DNA of 6,637 nt, from the NCBI GenBank assembly GCA_030042795.1, contig JASHYZ010000186.1:1-6637 (forward strand), read 5' to 3'. The notes beneath the pieces are model-generated. The model was not told the DNA's origin and did no database searches. It saw nothing but the letters and a program-made list of their open reading frames with translations. Origin of the DNA: Terriglobia bacterium (lineage in GTDB: Bacteria; Acidobacteriota; Terriglobia; UBA7540). A program made the translations under genes and the position numbers. Of the stretch, positions 1 through 5,707 are shown one piece after another (positions within the stretch are counted from its first letter, which is position 1; the number at the start of each line of letters is the position of its first letter).

Positions 1-2
1 TG

Positions 3-131
3 CGAGGCGAAGGCTCCATGTTCGGCCTGCACGCACCGGAAGTGGCGGGCAAGATTTACCGGGACATGATCGCCAGCGCCAAGGCCGCGACTCAGGCCAG
101 CAGCTTGACGCCCGGCGCCGTCGCGTGGTAG
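3..131 (+). CDS. C-terminal end of an unidentified protein (5' truncated)
   Basis: The gene enters from the left edge; 42 codons remain before a TAG stop. The visible residues include GSMFGLHAPEVAGKIYRDMI followed by an Ala-rich tail ending in GAVAW. Third codon positions are overwhelmingly G or C, as expected for a real gene in this genome, and the peptide composition looks natural (mixed hydrophobic and charged, not the Arg/Pro-rich style of shadow frames). I do not recognise the family from this fragment and assign no function. The adjacent frame (2-202) is also open to a TGA and reads plausibly after position 125, so a frameshifted or longer C-terminus cannot be excluded. Confidence 0.45.
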   Translation, partial: RGEGSMFGLHAPEVAGKIYRDMIASAKAATQASSLTPGAVAW

Positions 132-275
132 ACGCCACCACCCGCGGTCTCGGCCGGCAGCGCTACCAGCGGATCAAGACGGTCACCGCGCTCGCGATTT
201 GACAAGCCCAACCGCTAGGCAACTGTTGCACGAGCTTGCGCATCCTTTCGGCGGACTTATTGCCGAATGCAGGTC
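132..275. other. Non-coding gap with an isolated -35-like hexamer
   Basis: No convincing gene is visible between the left-edge fragment and the secreted protein. A perfect TTGACA lies at 199-204, but no TATAAT-like hexamer follows at 16-18 bp (the bases there read around AACTGT), so a promoter here is weakly supported. The TTG inside that hexamer is also the most upstream possible start of the following gene. I do not use it, because a much better ribosome binding site lies further downstream. Confidence 0.3.
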
Positions 276-281
276 AGGAGG
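276..281 (+). promoter_or_regulatory. Shine-Dalgarno site that sets the start of the secreted protein
   Basis: A perfect AGGAGG sits 4 nt before GTG 286-288, which is in frame with the long downstream reading frame. The resulting N-terminus is a textbook export signal. The alternative TTG start at 199 would add 29 residues in front of that signal and has no comparable site upstream. Confidence 0.65.
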
Positions 282-285
282 TCTC

Positions 286-1245
286 GTGCAAAATCCGGCG
301 CATCGGCGTCATCATCCTTTCCCAAAAGGACTGCTCGGTGTGGGCTTGCTGGTGTGCCTCAGCGTTCCATCCCATGCCGCGAAGCTGCCGCGGATCATCA
401 ACTCCACAAACTCCGTGGTTGTCAAAAGCGTGAGCCGGGATCATTCGGGCTACACCTTAACTCTTCGTAACACCGCACCCGTGGCTGTTTATGGGCTTGC
501 GGTGGCGGTCGTCGCAAAGAACGGTACTTGTGATTTGTACATGATGGAATCGACCTGGGGTTCATTCATGGACCCTTTGGGAAACCGCGAACTTGAGCCA
601 TTGCCGTTGCCTCGCTCAAGTATTGGCCCATTTCCATTGCCTCGCTCGAATTCGCAGAAGAATCGGTACGGACCGAGAATAGGCTCCTGTGCCGACAGCG
701 GCGTACGTGCATTGGAGCCGGATAATCTCCCTGAAATTGTCATAGAGACGGTTGACTTTGAGAACGGAGCGTTCGAAGGCAACTTGGCCGAAGCCGCGAT
801 GTTTGAGGCGAATAAGTTCGGACGTAACTCTCAGGGTCGGAGGATAGCCGACATAGTTGAGAGCCAATTGAATGGGGAGGGTTCGGAGAATCTCGATTGG
901 GTTGGCATTTTGGCGAGAAGAGTATCGGCTCTTTCCGACGCGCCGAATCCAGAGGCCGTTCAGTCTATCGAAGATCGCTTCGGTCCGGCAGTCACCACAC
1001 AACTGGCGACGACCAGTTGCTGGAGCATTCAGCAAGAGGTGCAGTCTGGGTCAGCGTGGGCGAGAATTCTTTTCACCAACAACCTCAAAGCGTACGCGCT
1101 GGTGAGCTCTCGGCAAGGGTTGCCGCTCGTTTCGCTGCGTACGTGGTGGAATGCAACGAAGGGGGAATGTGACTACTTCGCCCCTTGGTGCCGGGATGGG
1201 TCTTGGCAAAAACGCAGCACGGTGTCCCAGGTGAGTTCCGATTAG
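286..1245 (+). CDS. Secreted protein of unknown function with Sec signal peptide
   Basis: The 319-residue protein starts at GTG 286 behind AGGAGG. Residues 1-31 form a signal peptide: a basic, His/Arg-rich n-region, a hydrophobic core (LLGVGLLVCLSV) and a Ser-x-Ala cleavage site before AAKLP. The mature part opens with a beta-rich stretch (SVVVKSV, YTLTLRN, VYGLAVAVVAKNG) that may be a small beta-sandwich, but this is inference. A proline-rich 10-residue repeat follows, then the segment ENGAFEGNLAEAAMFEANKF, whose style recalls acidobacterial secreted hypothetical proteins; that comparison is from memory. Five cysteines remain in the mature part, so disulfides are possible. There are no membrane segments after the signal. 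Base composition appears lower in GC than the minus-strand genes, which may mean weaker codon selection or later acquisition. It converges on the minus-strand cluster with 3 bp between stop codons. I do not recognise a family. Confidence 0.75.
   Translation: MQNPAHRRHHPFPKGLLGVGLLVCLSVPSHAAKLPRIINSTNSVVVKSVSRDHSGYTLTLRNTAPVAVYGLAVAVVAKNGTCDLYMMESTWGSFMDPLGNRELEPLPLPRSSIGPFPLPRSNSQKNRYGPRIGSCADSGVRALEPDNLPEIVIETVDFENGAFEGNLAEAAMFEANKFGRNSQGRRIADIVESQLNGEGSENLDWVGILARRVSALSDAPNPEAVQSIEDRFGPAVTTQLATTSCWSIQQEVQSGSAWARILFTNNLKAYALVSSRQGLPLVSLRTWWNATKGECDYFAPWCRDGSWQKRSTVSQVSSD
598..657 (+). repeat. Two-unit in-frame tandem duplication, 30-bp period
   Basis: Units at 598-627 and 628-657 share 20 of their first 24 bases, including an identical core TTGCCTCGCTC, and then diverge. 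In protein they read PLPLPRSSIG and PFPLPRSNSQ. The period is exactly 10 codons, so the frame is kept. It looks like an old local duplication that lengthened a proline-rich linker in the secreted protein. Confidence 0.6.
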
Positions 1246-1248
1246 CAA

Positions 1249-1800
1249 TTACTTCTCAGGCTTCTCGGTCGGCACCGAGAAGTCGTAGAGGAAACCGGGC
1301 AGATCGCGCCCCCGGAACAGATAGAAACCGTATTCGCCCTTGTTGAGATCATCCGCAGGCTCCAGACGGAAAACCCCGCTTTCCACCCGCCTGGAGTTGA
1401 ACTGCACCTGCGACTGCAGCGGAATCCCACTGCTCGCCTTCCATTCACCTTCCGCGCTAATCGTGAACTCGCGGCGATTCTTGCGCGGCTTCAGCCTCAC
1501 CAGTGCCAGATCGCCGGCGCCGGTGGATTCGGCGTCCGCCGGCGCGCGGTAGTAGAAAACCGGCGTTTCAGTGACTCGTTGCGCCGCGTGTGCGCCGAGA
1601 ATCGCGGCTCTCGTCTCATTGAATAGCGGAAATGAACTCCTCATCGGAACCTTGCTGCGGCCGCCCTCAACCGTGACGGAGCGCCCTTCGATGCGCACCA
1701 AGCCCTGAGGAGTTAGGTAGTAAAGCCCGGGATCAGGAGGAACCTGCACCGAGGCAGCCTGGAAGAAACCAACCAGAATAATGACGAGTGCGGCGACCAT
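1249..1800 (-). CDS. Small exported protein of unknown function
   Basis: The protein has 183 residues and starts at ATG 1800. An AGGAG lies 13 nt upstream, a long spacing, but no other start codon occurs between the preceding in-frame stop and this ATG. Residues 2-13 (VAALVIILVGFF) form a hydrophobic stretch followed by QAASVQVP, consistent with a signal peptide or single N-terminal anchor, although no basic residue precedes it. The mature part is probably all-beta: GLYYLTPQGLVRIEG near the N-terminus, PVFYYRAP in the middle, and a closing segment KGEYGFYLFRGRDLPGFLYDFSV. From memory, PGLYYL/LxxGEYxxYL/YDFxV signatures occur in acidobacterial hypothetical proteins, which supports the taxon guess but gives no function. 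It is the last gene of the cluster, 57 nt after the kinase fusion and in the same reading frame. An accessory role in that cluster is possible but unproven. Confidence 0.7.
   Translation of the reverse strand: MVAALVIILVGFFQAASVQVPPDPGLYYLTPQGLVRIEGRSVTVEGGRSKVPMRSSFPLFNETRAAILGAHAAQRVTETPVFYYRAPADAESTGAGDLALVRLKPRKNRREFTISAEGEWKASSGIPLQSQVQFNSRRVESGVFRLEPADDLNKGEYGFYLFRGRDLPGFLYDFSVPTEKPEK
1261..1282. terminator. Possible bidirectional terminator hairpin between convergent genes
   Basis: A perfect 9-bp stem (CTTCTCGGT pairing with ACCGAGAAG) closes a 4-nt CGGC loop. It lies inside the last codons of the minus-strand gene and 16 bp past the stop of the plus-strand gene, at the point where the two converge. 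No U-tract follows on either strand, so it does not meet the intrinsic terminator pattern fully. It could still act as a pause or mRNA 3'-end stabiliser. Part of the symmetry comes from the coding sequence for TEKPEK. Confidence 0.35.
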
Positions 1801-1857
1801 AACCCGATCGGTGCTCCTGCGGGCCGAGTTTACCGCCCGGAAGACACTGCGGAGATT

Positions 1858-3255
1858 TTATCGAAGAGTAAAGGCCAAAGCCAGTGCTCCGGCAAAACTG
1901 CTCCCGGCAAAATTCACTATGCCGTTGGTGACGAGACCGCGCCGTTCGAGGGTGGCGCCCAGCAGACTGTCTGAGAGATTGCCCGCCACCGCCGTGGCGA
2001 ACGCGACGGCAGCGCCACCGGCGGTGGTGAGTCCGAAGGTGAATCCGAGAGTTACAATCAGCAGCGAGGCGAGAAGTCCGGCCGCGGTTCCGGCGAGAGA
2101 GATGCCGCCGTTCTCGCCTGCAGCCACCCTTTGCCACGTGGTCACCAGATACGCCCGCGGCGAGAGCCACTGTCCGATCTCGCTGGCTACGGTATCACCG
2201 GCGGCTTCAGCGAAGGCCGCCACAAAGGCGATAAGAAAGGCGCGTTCGTGATGAGTAGTAATCACCAATACGGCAAAGAAGGCGCCCGGAGAAATGTTGG
2301 CCAACGCTTCGCGCCAGCTTCGCGCTCCGCCCGCCCCCTCCGCCACGCCGCGCTCCGCCTTGCGTCCGTATCCCAGGCGCGTGGCCAGCGAGCCGAGCAG
2401 CACCATCGCCAACAACACCAGGAAGCTCTTCCATCCCCATCCCAGATAAACCAGCACGCCCAGCGCAAAGCCCAAGCCCGCTCCGGAGCGACTGACGGTC
2501 CGTGCGGCGCGGGCGACGAGCGCGAAAGACAGGTTAACAACCACAGCCAGCACCAGCCGCCGCCCGAGATACGGCAGGTTGCTGTCGAGCGCCGAACGCT
2601 CCACGAGCCAGGCGCAGAACATGAAACCGCCGCAGATCAGAGGAACGGTTACATTGTCGTCGAGATCGATGGGCGTGCTCTCGACGCCGGCGCCCAGGAG
2701 CGCAGTCAGGGCACAAATGAGGAGTGTCTTGTCAGTGGGCAAAGTCGGGTTCACCCAGCGGGTCAGAACGTAAGCGCCTGCGGTGCCGGCGAGAGCAAAG
2801 GCCGCAAAGCCAGCCCAGGTTTTGCGCCGGTTCCAGGGAAGTGCCGCGCTCCGGACGCCTTCACCGGATATACCAGCGGCGCCGTCGCCGAGCGCCATGA
2901 TCGCCCAGGCCGCAGCCGCCACTTCCAGGTGATGACGATAAATGAGGATGAGCGCCAGCACCGAGAGGGGATAGAGAATGATGCCCGTGTATACGCCTCG
3001 CTCATCGCTAGCTCGCGTTGCGCTGTCTTCCGGCGAATGGGAAGCGGCGTGCAGCCGCGGTGGATTCTTTCGCAGGTCAGCGCCGAGGTTGGGCAGGAGG
3101 AAGAGATTGAAGACCAGCGCCAGCACAGCCGCCCCTGCTGCCTCCAGCCAGGTCAGGAACGGCAGGAGAAAGGCAAACCCGAGCATCGACATATGAACGA
3201 TCTTGCGGGTGGACAAGAGCGGGCGCGGAACGGCGGTTGCGGTGAGCTGATTCAT
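1858..3255 (-). CDS. Fused prenol kinase (phytol/dolichol-kinase-like) and DUF92 prenyl-phosphate kinase, membrane protein
   Basis: The 465-residue protein is strongly hydrophobic, with roughly 11-13 membrane segments in two halves. Residues about 15-240 match the CTP-dependent phytol/dolichol kinase group (VTE5, Sec59-like): Arg-Lys with His at 17-21, a GD motif at 123-124 (LGDGAAG), NRRKTWAG at 142-149, and the signature ES-P-DLDDN-VP around 192-205. Residues about 255-465 match DUF92, the family of VTE6 phytyl-phosphate kinase: GLGFALG near 260, LANISPGAFFAVL near 318-330, AEAAGDTVASEIG at 349-361, GGISLAGTAAG at 383-393, and GNLSDSLLGATLERR with VNFAGS near the end. In plants and cyanobacteria these are separate enzymes acting in series on phytol to give phytyl diphosphate. 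Fusion would couple the two phosphorylations. The ATG overlaps the SDR stop as ATGA, implying translational coupling. Family identity is firm; phytol, geranylgeraniol, farnesol or a longer polyprenol are all possible substrates. Confidence 0.85.
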   Translation of the reverse strand: MNQLTATAVPRPLLSTRKIVHMSMLGFAFLLPFLTWLEAAGAAVLALVFNLFLLPNLGADLRKNPPRLHAASHSPEDSATRASDERGVYTGIILYPLSVLALILIYRHHLEVAAAAWAIMALGDGAAGISGEGVRSAALPWNRRKTWAGFAAFALAGTAGAYVLTRWVNPTLPTDKTLLICALTALLGAGVESTPIDLDDNVTVPLICGGFMFCAWLVERSALDSNLPYLGRRLVLAVVVNLSFALVARAARTVSRSGAGLGFALGVLVYLGWGWKSFLVLLAMVLLGSLATRLGYGRKAERGVAEGAGGARSWREALANISPGAFFAVLVITTHHERAFLIAFVAAFAEAAGDTVASEIGQWLSPRAYLVTTWQRVAAGENGGISLAGTAAGLLASLLIVTLGFTFGLTTAGGAAVAFATAVAGNLSDSLLGATLERRGLVTNGIVNFAGSSFAGALALAFTLR

Positions 3256-4280
3256 GACCTTGCACGCTCAGTGCTCTTAACCTGATCCATCATGGCGGCG
3301 AAGGCGCCAGGCAATCCGGTTTCGAGGGACCTGACGTGATACCCAAGCTCACAGGCCGCCTTAGAGCTGGAATAGACCCAATCGTGCTTGAAAATTTCCA
3401 CCACGCCGGACGTCAATGTGGGCGGATGGCCAGTACCAATCGACACGGCAACGTCTGCGCCTCCGAGCAGCTTCGCCACCCAGAACGGTACGTGCCGCAC
3501 AGCACGGCGCCTGCCGGAAATCTGAGCAAGCAGGGCGTAGAAATCATTCAGAGAGCGGTTGTCTCCTCCAAGCACGTACTCCTGTCCAAGCTCGCCCTGC
3601 TGGAGCGCCGTCAAGTGGGCCGCGACTACGTCTGCATTATGGGCAAAACTCCAACGCTGTCTCCCGGAGCCGACTATTGCAGGCATCAATTTGAAGCAGT
3701 ACTGATACATCATGGCGCCAACAAGGTTGCCCTCGGTGAACGGACCGGGACCATAGATCACCCCGGGCATGAGCACCACCACGGGAAAGCACCGCAAGCC
3801 TTCCTGGCGGAGCCAGTCGAGTGCTTCGGTCTTGGTCCGCTCATATTCGTTCGAGAAAGACCCGGTATGCCTCAGTTCCTCGCCCGAGTTGGAGTCGCCC
3901 GACGGTCCGAGGGCGATGAAGGAAGAAGTGTAAACGATGCGCTCCACTCCGGCGTCCGTCGCCGCCTGGCACAGGAGCTTGAGCCCTTCCACATTGACGC
4001 GCTGGAAGACATTCTGACGCCGCACCCACCTCTTCACGAGTGCCGCCGTATGGATGACGGACCGAATGCCTCGAACGGCGCACGTTACAGCGTGGGGATC
4101 GCACACGTCACCGGTGACGACGTCGCATCCGGCAGCGGCGGCGTCGAACAAGAGCCGCGAAGGGTCGCGCACCAGCACGCGAAACGGTTCGCCGCGGCGC
4201 GCAAGTTCTTGCGCGATTTGAGAACCCAGATATCCGGTGGCTCCGGTGAGCAAAATCATGGTCCTGTGTTCAGGCTGCAT
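3252..4280 (-). CDS. Extended SDR (NAD-dependent epimerase/3beta-HSD-like), possible prenol dehydrogenase
   Basis: This 342-residue soluble protein belongs to the extended short-chain dehydrogenases. The Rossmann nucleotide motif TGATGYLG is at 12-19, an acidic GDV at 57-59 fits adenine binding, HTAAL at 77-81 lines the cofactor, the catalytic Ser is in TSSF (118-121), and the active-site YERTK is at 146-150. Downstream MPGVIYGPG is typical of extended SDRs. Residues such as HTAALV-W, YTSSFIALGPS, PGVIYGPG, and a late WVYSSSKAACELGY resemble plant farnesol dehydrogenase (FLDH) as I remember it; hopanoid-associated HpnA-type and dihydroflavonol-reductase-like SDRs are alternatives. The start at ATG 4280 lies 12 nt after the UbiA stop. 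An internal ATG at 4259 would give the more typical MILLTGATG N-terminus; neither has a good Shine-Dalgarno. Position between a prenyltransferase and a prenol kinase suggests an isoprenoid alcohol or aldehyde substrate (inference). Confidence 0.8.
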   Translation of the reverse strand: MQPEHRTMILLTGATGYLGSQIAQELARRGEPFRVLVRDPSRLLFDAAAAGCDVVTGDVCDPHAVTCAVRGIRSVIHTAALVKRWVRRQNVFQRVNVEGLKLLCQAATDAGVERIVYTSSFIALGPSGDSNSGEELRHTGSFSNEYERTKTEALDWLRQEGLRCFPVVVLMPGVIYGPGPFTEGNLVGAMMYQYCFKLMPAIVGSGRQRWSFAHNADVVAAHLTALQQGELGQEYVLGGDNRSLNDFYALLAQISGRRRAVRHVPFWVAKLLGGADVAVSIGTGHPPTLTSGVVEIFKHDWVYSSSKAACELGYHVRSLETGLPGAFAAMMDQVKSTERARS

Positions 4281-4292
4281 GTTGGTTCTGGT

Positions 4293-5186
4293 TCATCTGA
4301 GCAGATACGCTGCCGCCAGCCCAAGGTGACTCACCATCATCATCCAATACATGTGCCGCCACGAAGGATGATTCTCGCCTTCGGAGACGAGCCGTTCCGG
4401 ATGCCGGTTCATCAAATAGATGACGTAGCCACCCCAGATGAGGAGAATCATGCTCAGTGCCACGATAGCTGTGCCGTTGCCGGTAAGCACCCGGAGCAAC
4501 GCCCCCCCCGCGAGAATCAGCCACGGGAGGATAAACGAGGGGCTGATGGCGCGAGCGCTCCAGGAAGCCCCATAGCGCACGGGCAGCGTGATGCAGCCGG
4601 CCGCTCGATCGCCTTCGATGTCGGCGAAATCCTTGGTGGTGGTGGCGCCGAGCAGAAACACGAAATAGACAAAGCCGATGTACCAGGGCTCGAGCGATTT
4701 CAGTACTGTCGCTACGGCCGCCCAGCCCGCGACTTTGAGCAGTTCGCCTCGAATAAGGGCGATGATGAGGTTTGATCCAAGGGGGTGCTGCTTCAGACGC
4801 ACGGGTGGCGCGGAATAGAGGACGGTGGCGATTGCGGCGACGACGTAGATCACGAAGGTCTCACGGTTCACCAGCGCAACCAACGCAAGAGCGACGGCAT
4901 AGGTGGCGATCACGAAGGTCCACGCTCCACGAAGGGCCAGCTCGCCCGACGGCAGGGGGCGATGCGGTTTGTTGATGCGGTCGTTCTTGAGGTCGCAGAT
5001 CTGGTTAAGCCCATTCGAGGCGGCGTTCAATACGGCAGCGGCCAATACCGCCAGCGCCACGTGCCCGGCCGGGAAGAGAACTCGGGTGGCGCCAAAGCCG
5101 ATGAGGGACCCGGAGAAAATCCCAACCATGGGCGGGACCAGTGTAAAGGGCCGGGAGAATTTCCAGTAGATGCTAGGTTTGCTCAT
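4293..5186 (-). CDS. UbiA-family membrane prenyltransferase
   Basis: The protein has 297 residues from ATG 5186 and 8-9 predicted membrane helices. The first Asp-rich motif, NQICDLKND at 61-69 (NxxxDxxxD), is followed by RINKPHRPLPSG, the usual loop after the diphosphate/Mg2+ site. The second motif, KDFADIEGD at 185-193, precedes LPVRYG. These are the two metal-binding sites of UbiA enzymes, which transfer a prenyl group from its diphosphate to an aromatic ring or other acceptor within the membrane. The motif spelling resembles homogentisate phytyltransferase, chlorophyll synthase and archaeal DGGGP synthase more than 4-hydroxybenzoate UbiA, but I cannot fix the acceptor. The frame stays open upstream to an ATG at 5312, but that would overlap rpmE and its promoter, and MSKPSIYWKFSRPF is a natural UbiA start just before the first helix. 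No clear Shine-Dalgarno is visible. It is the first gene of the cluster. Confidence 0.85.
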   Translation of the reverse strand: MSKPSIYWKFSRPFTLVPPMVGIFSGSLIGFGATRVLFPAGHVALAVLAAAVLNAASNGLNQICDLKNDRINKPHRPLPSGELALRGAWTFVIATYAVALALVALVNRETFVIYVVAAIATVLYSAPPVRLKQHPLGSNLIIALIRGELLKVAGWAAVATVLKSLEPWYIGFVYFVFLLGATTTKDFADIEGDRAAGCITLPVRYGASWSARAISPSFILPWLILAGGALLRVLTGNGTAIVALSMILLIWGGYVIYLMNRHPERLVSEGENHPSWRHMYWMMMVSHLGLAAAYLLR

Positions 5187-5224
5187 ACTGGGACGGGATT
5201 TGGCATCGGCGGGTTGGTTGCGCG

Positions 5225-5253
5225 TTGAAAGTTCGGAGACTAAAAGATAAAAT
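5225..5253 (+). promoter_or_regulatory. Sigma-70-type promoter for rpmE
   Basis: TTGAAA at 5225-5230 and TAAAAT at 5248-5253 are separated by exactly 17 bp, each one mismatch from consensus. The segment is conspicuously AT-rich in a GC-rich region. Transcription would begin near 5260, giving a leader of about 23 nt that contains AAGGAG (5273-5278) before the rpmE ATG. The divergent ubiA promoter should lie in the same 96-bp gap, but I see no strong match for it. Confidence 0.65.
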
Positions 5254-5282
5254 AGCAAATTGCGGCGTTCTGAAGGAGATCC

Positions 5283-5534
5283 ATGAAAGAGAATATTCAT
5301 CCCGCCTACCATGAGGTAACTGTGGCTTGTGCCTGCGGGAACACATTCAAGACCCGTTCAACCTATAAAGGTGATGTGTTGCACCTCGAGATTTGCTCGA
5401 ACTGCCATCCGTTCTTCACCGGTAAGCAAAAGCTGGTGGATAGCGCCGGCCGGGTGGAGCGCTTTCAAAGAAAGTACCAGCGCATGCCCAAAACCGAAAC
5501 GGCAGCAGCGAAAGCGCCTGCCGCCCGAGCTTAG
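5283..5534 (+). CDS. rpmE: 50S ribosomal protein bL31, zinc-binding (C+) type
   Basis: The 83-residue protein starts at ATG 5283 behind AAGGAG. The N-terminus [17 protein letters not shown] matches bL31, with HP at 6-7. Four cysteines (C16, C18, C38, C41) form the zinc ribbon that marks the zinc-dependent paralogue, and CHPFFTGKQ at 41-49 followed by [10 protein letters not shown] is the family signature. bL31 bridges the large subunit central protuberance with the small-subunit head. The tail from about residue 70 ([14 protein letters not shown]) is an Ala/Lys-rich extension beyond the roughly 70-residue E. coli form. Spacing C16 to C38 is one residue longer than in E. coli. It stands alone behind its own promoter, divergent from ubiA. 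No zinc-responsive (Zur-like) palindrome is evident, in keeping with the zinc-replete form. Confidence 0.95.
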   Translation: MKENIHPAYHEVTVACACGNTFKTRSTYKGDVLHLEICSNCHPFFTGKQKLVDSAGRVERFQRKYQRMPKTETAAAKAPAARA

Positions 5535-5580
5535 TTTTGGCCCTGCTGGTGGCTCGCTCGGAGCCCGCAAAACGGCAGGC

Positions 5581-5604
5581 CTTAAGAGTCTGTGTGAAAA
5601 TTCG
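5581..5604 (+). repeat. Left terminal inverted repeat of the MITE-like element
   Basis: This 24-bp end begins with CTTAAG and contains TGTGTGAAAATTCG. Its inverted partner is at 5708-5731, with mismatches only at three transition positions (G/A, C/T, A/G). Confidence 0.7.
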
Positions 5605-5684
5605 GGTGGCGGCTGCCGGGCAGCGGACCCTCGCTTACGCGTAGGTAACCTCGTTGGATTTACAGTCTCCATTCCAACGTAGTC

Positions 5685-5704
5685 ATTCCCGCGAAAGCGG
5701 GAGT
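5685..5704 (+). repeat. ATTCCC...GGGAGT stem-loop, dRS3-like repeat unit
   Basis: An 8-bp stem (including one G-T pair) encloses a GAAA tetraloop of the GNRA type. The form ATTCCC-N8-GGGA(A/G)T resembles the dRS3 repeat of Neisseria and the widespread bacterial repeats that encode the spurious peptide SRFRGND. Here it lies inside the right half of the MITE-like element, 73 bp before thyX. It may act as a weak terminator or RNA processing site for rpmE transcripts, though no U-tract follows. Confidence 0.6.
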
Positions 5705-5707
5705 CCA

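Noticed and set aside
2..202. Second open frame over the left edge ending in TGA at 200-202
   Set aside because: Most of it is Arg-rich shadow translation of the better frame ending at 131; only the last 25 codons look natural, which is not enough to call a gene.
199..285. Extended start of the secreted protein at TTG 199
   Set aside because: It puts 29 residues ahead of a clear signal peptide and ignores the perfect AGGAGG before GTG 286.
2131..3285. 384-codon open frame on the plus strand opposite the kinase fusion
   Set aside because: It is a shadow of the membrane-protein codons; the translation is Arg/Gln/Gly-rich with no domain pattern.
3336..4775. 479-codon open frame on the plus strand opposite the SDR and UbiA genes
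   Set aside because: It is antisense to two motif-verified genes, has the His/Arg/Gln/Pro-rich composition of GC-driven shadow frames, and no recognisable domain or ribosome binding site.
5187..5312. N-terminal extension of UbiA to an ATG at 5312
   Set aside because: It would overlap the rpmE start and its promoter, and the added residues are unlike UbiA N-termini.
5551..5565. Hairpin GGCTC-GCTCG-GAGCC after rpmE as an intrinsic terminator
   Set aside because: The stem is only 5 bp and is followed by an A-rich stretch, not a T-run.
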